64,000 nt of DNA from Symbiodinium natans (lineage: Eukaryota; Sar; Dinophyceae; Suessiales; Symbiodiniaceae): NCBI GenBank assembly GCA_905221605.1, contig CAJNDS010000543.1, positions 5,001 to 69,000 of the forward strand, written 5' to 3'. The notes beneath the pieces were generated by a model, which saw only the letters and a list, made by a program, of their open reading frames with translations, did not search any database and had not been told where the DNA came from. Of the stretch, positions 63,905 through 64,000 are shown piece after piece (position 1 is the first letter of the stretch; every line of letters begins with the position of its first letter). A program made the position numbers and the translations under genes.

Positions 63905-64000
63905 GGAAGTTTAGGGTACTTCTTCGCCCGATACTAACTGTACTTATAACCCAACTATAACCATATTAGGGCACTTAAGGGGCTTATTAGTGGGTTCTAA
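63905..64000. mobile_element. Possible M3 fragment at the right edge
   Basis: GTTTAGGGTACTTCTTCGCC and TACTTATAACCCAACTATAA resemble inner blocks of M3 copies. The element is cut by the window end. Confidence 0.4.

Larger units (their letters stand above)
1..64000. repeat. Dispersed telomere-type TTTAGGG/CCCTAAA arrays across the window
   Basis: Scores of arrays of 2 to about 20 units of the 7-mer occur in both orientations, mixed with one-base variants (TTCAGGG, TTTGGGG, TTTCGGG, TTTTAGGG). They are not a chromosome end, because orientation flips repeatedly and unique sequence lies on both sides. Many flips frame a short GC-rich island, with CCCTAAA units to its left and TTTAGGG units to its right. 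Exceptions include the islands at 38.8, 35.0 and 59.3 kb. The larger arrays are listed separately. Confidence 0.97.

Overview
The window looks like dinoflagellate nuclear DNA. It is saturated with short arrays of the 7-bp telomere-type unit TTTAGGG/CCCTAAA, carries an 11-nt match to the 3' end of the dinoflagellate spliced leader (TTTGGCTCAAG) inside both LTRs of a retroelement, and its exon-like islands are best framed by GT, GC or GA donors, the donor set described for dinoflagellates. Genus cannot be read from the sequence. Plants and some apicomplexans share the telomere unit, but the spliced-leader match argues against them.

Layout. Except for one insertion, the window reads as very large introns around small (about 35-130 bp) GC-rich exon-like islands. 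Most islands sit between a CCCTAAA array on the left and a TTTAGGG array on the right, so in gene direction an intron begins with TTTAGGG units and ends with CCCTAAA units. Between the arrays lie small foldback (MITE-like) elements of at least seven families (called M1-M7 here), microsatellites and minisatellites. Many islands read best on the minus strand. From 13.4 kb down to 0.6 kb the islands give, in order, a soluble stretch, a hydrophobic S1-like segment (9.9 kb), a DIDARA loop (7.7 kb), an S2-like segment (6.4 kb), a linker (4.7 kb), an S3-like segment (3.3 kb), an arginine-every-third-residue S4 voltage sensor (1.7 kb) and an S4-S5-like linker (0.6 kb). Most of these junctions are phase-compatible. 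I infer one long minus-strand gene for a voltage-gated channel-like protein, whose pore would lie beyond the left edge. Whether the minus-strand islands up to 63.7 kb belong to the same gene is unproven, and several can also be read on the plus strand.

The insertion (38972-47825) is an 8,854-bp LTR retroelement in a CCCTAAA array. It has 292-bp LTRs that I find identical, a 5-bp target duplication CCCTA, a 13-nt primer site complementary to the anticodon arm of initiator tRNA-Met (the copia strategy) and a polypurine tract. It has no recognisable protease, integrase, reverse transcriptase or RNase H. It encodes one giant protein (about 2,600 aa if two A7 frame breaks are bridged) with WW, S1-like, MLLE/PABC-like and six CCCH zinc-finger domains. 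It therefore looks like a young, non-autonomous element carrying RNA-binding cargo.

Other repeats include a 0.84-kb GGGAGGGGA minisatellite, AAAACCCC (ciliate-telomere-like) arrays at 27.8 and 59.1 kb, a ten-copy alternating minisatellite at 32 kb, a 22-bp minisatellite at 49.3 kb and several duplications. No rRNA, tRNA or CRISPR was recognised. All exon ends are predictions by eye without transcript support.
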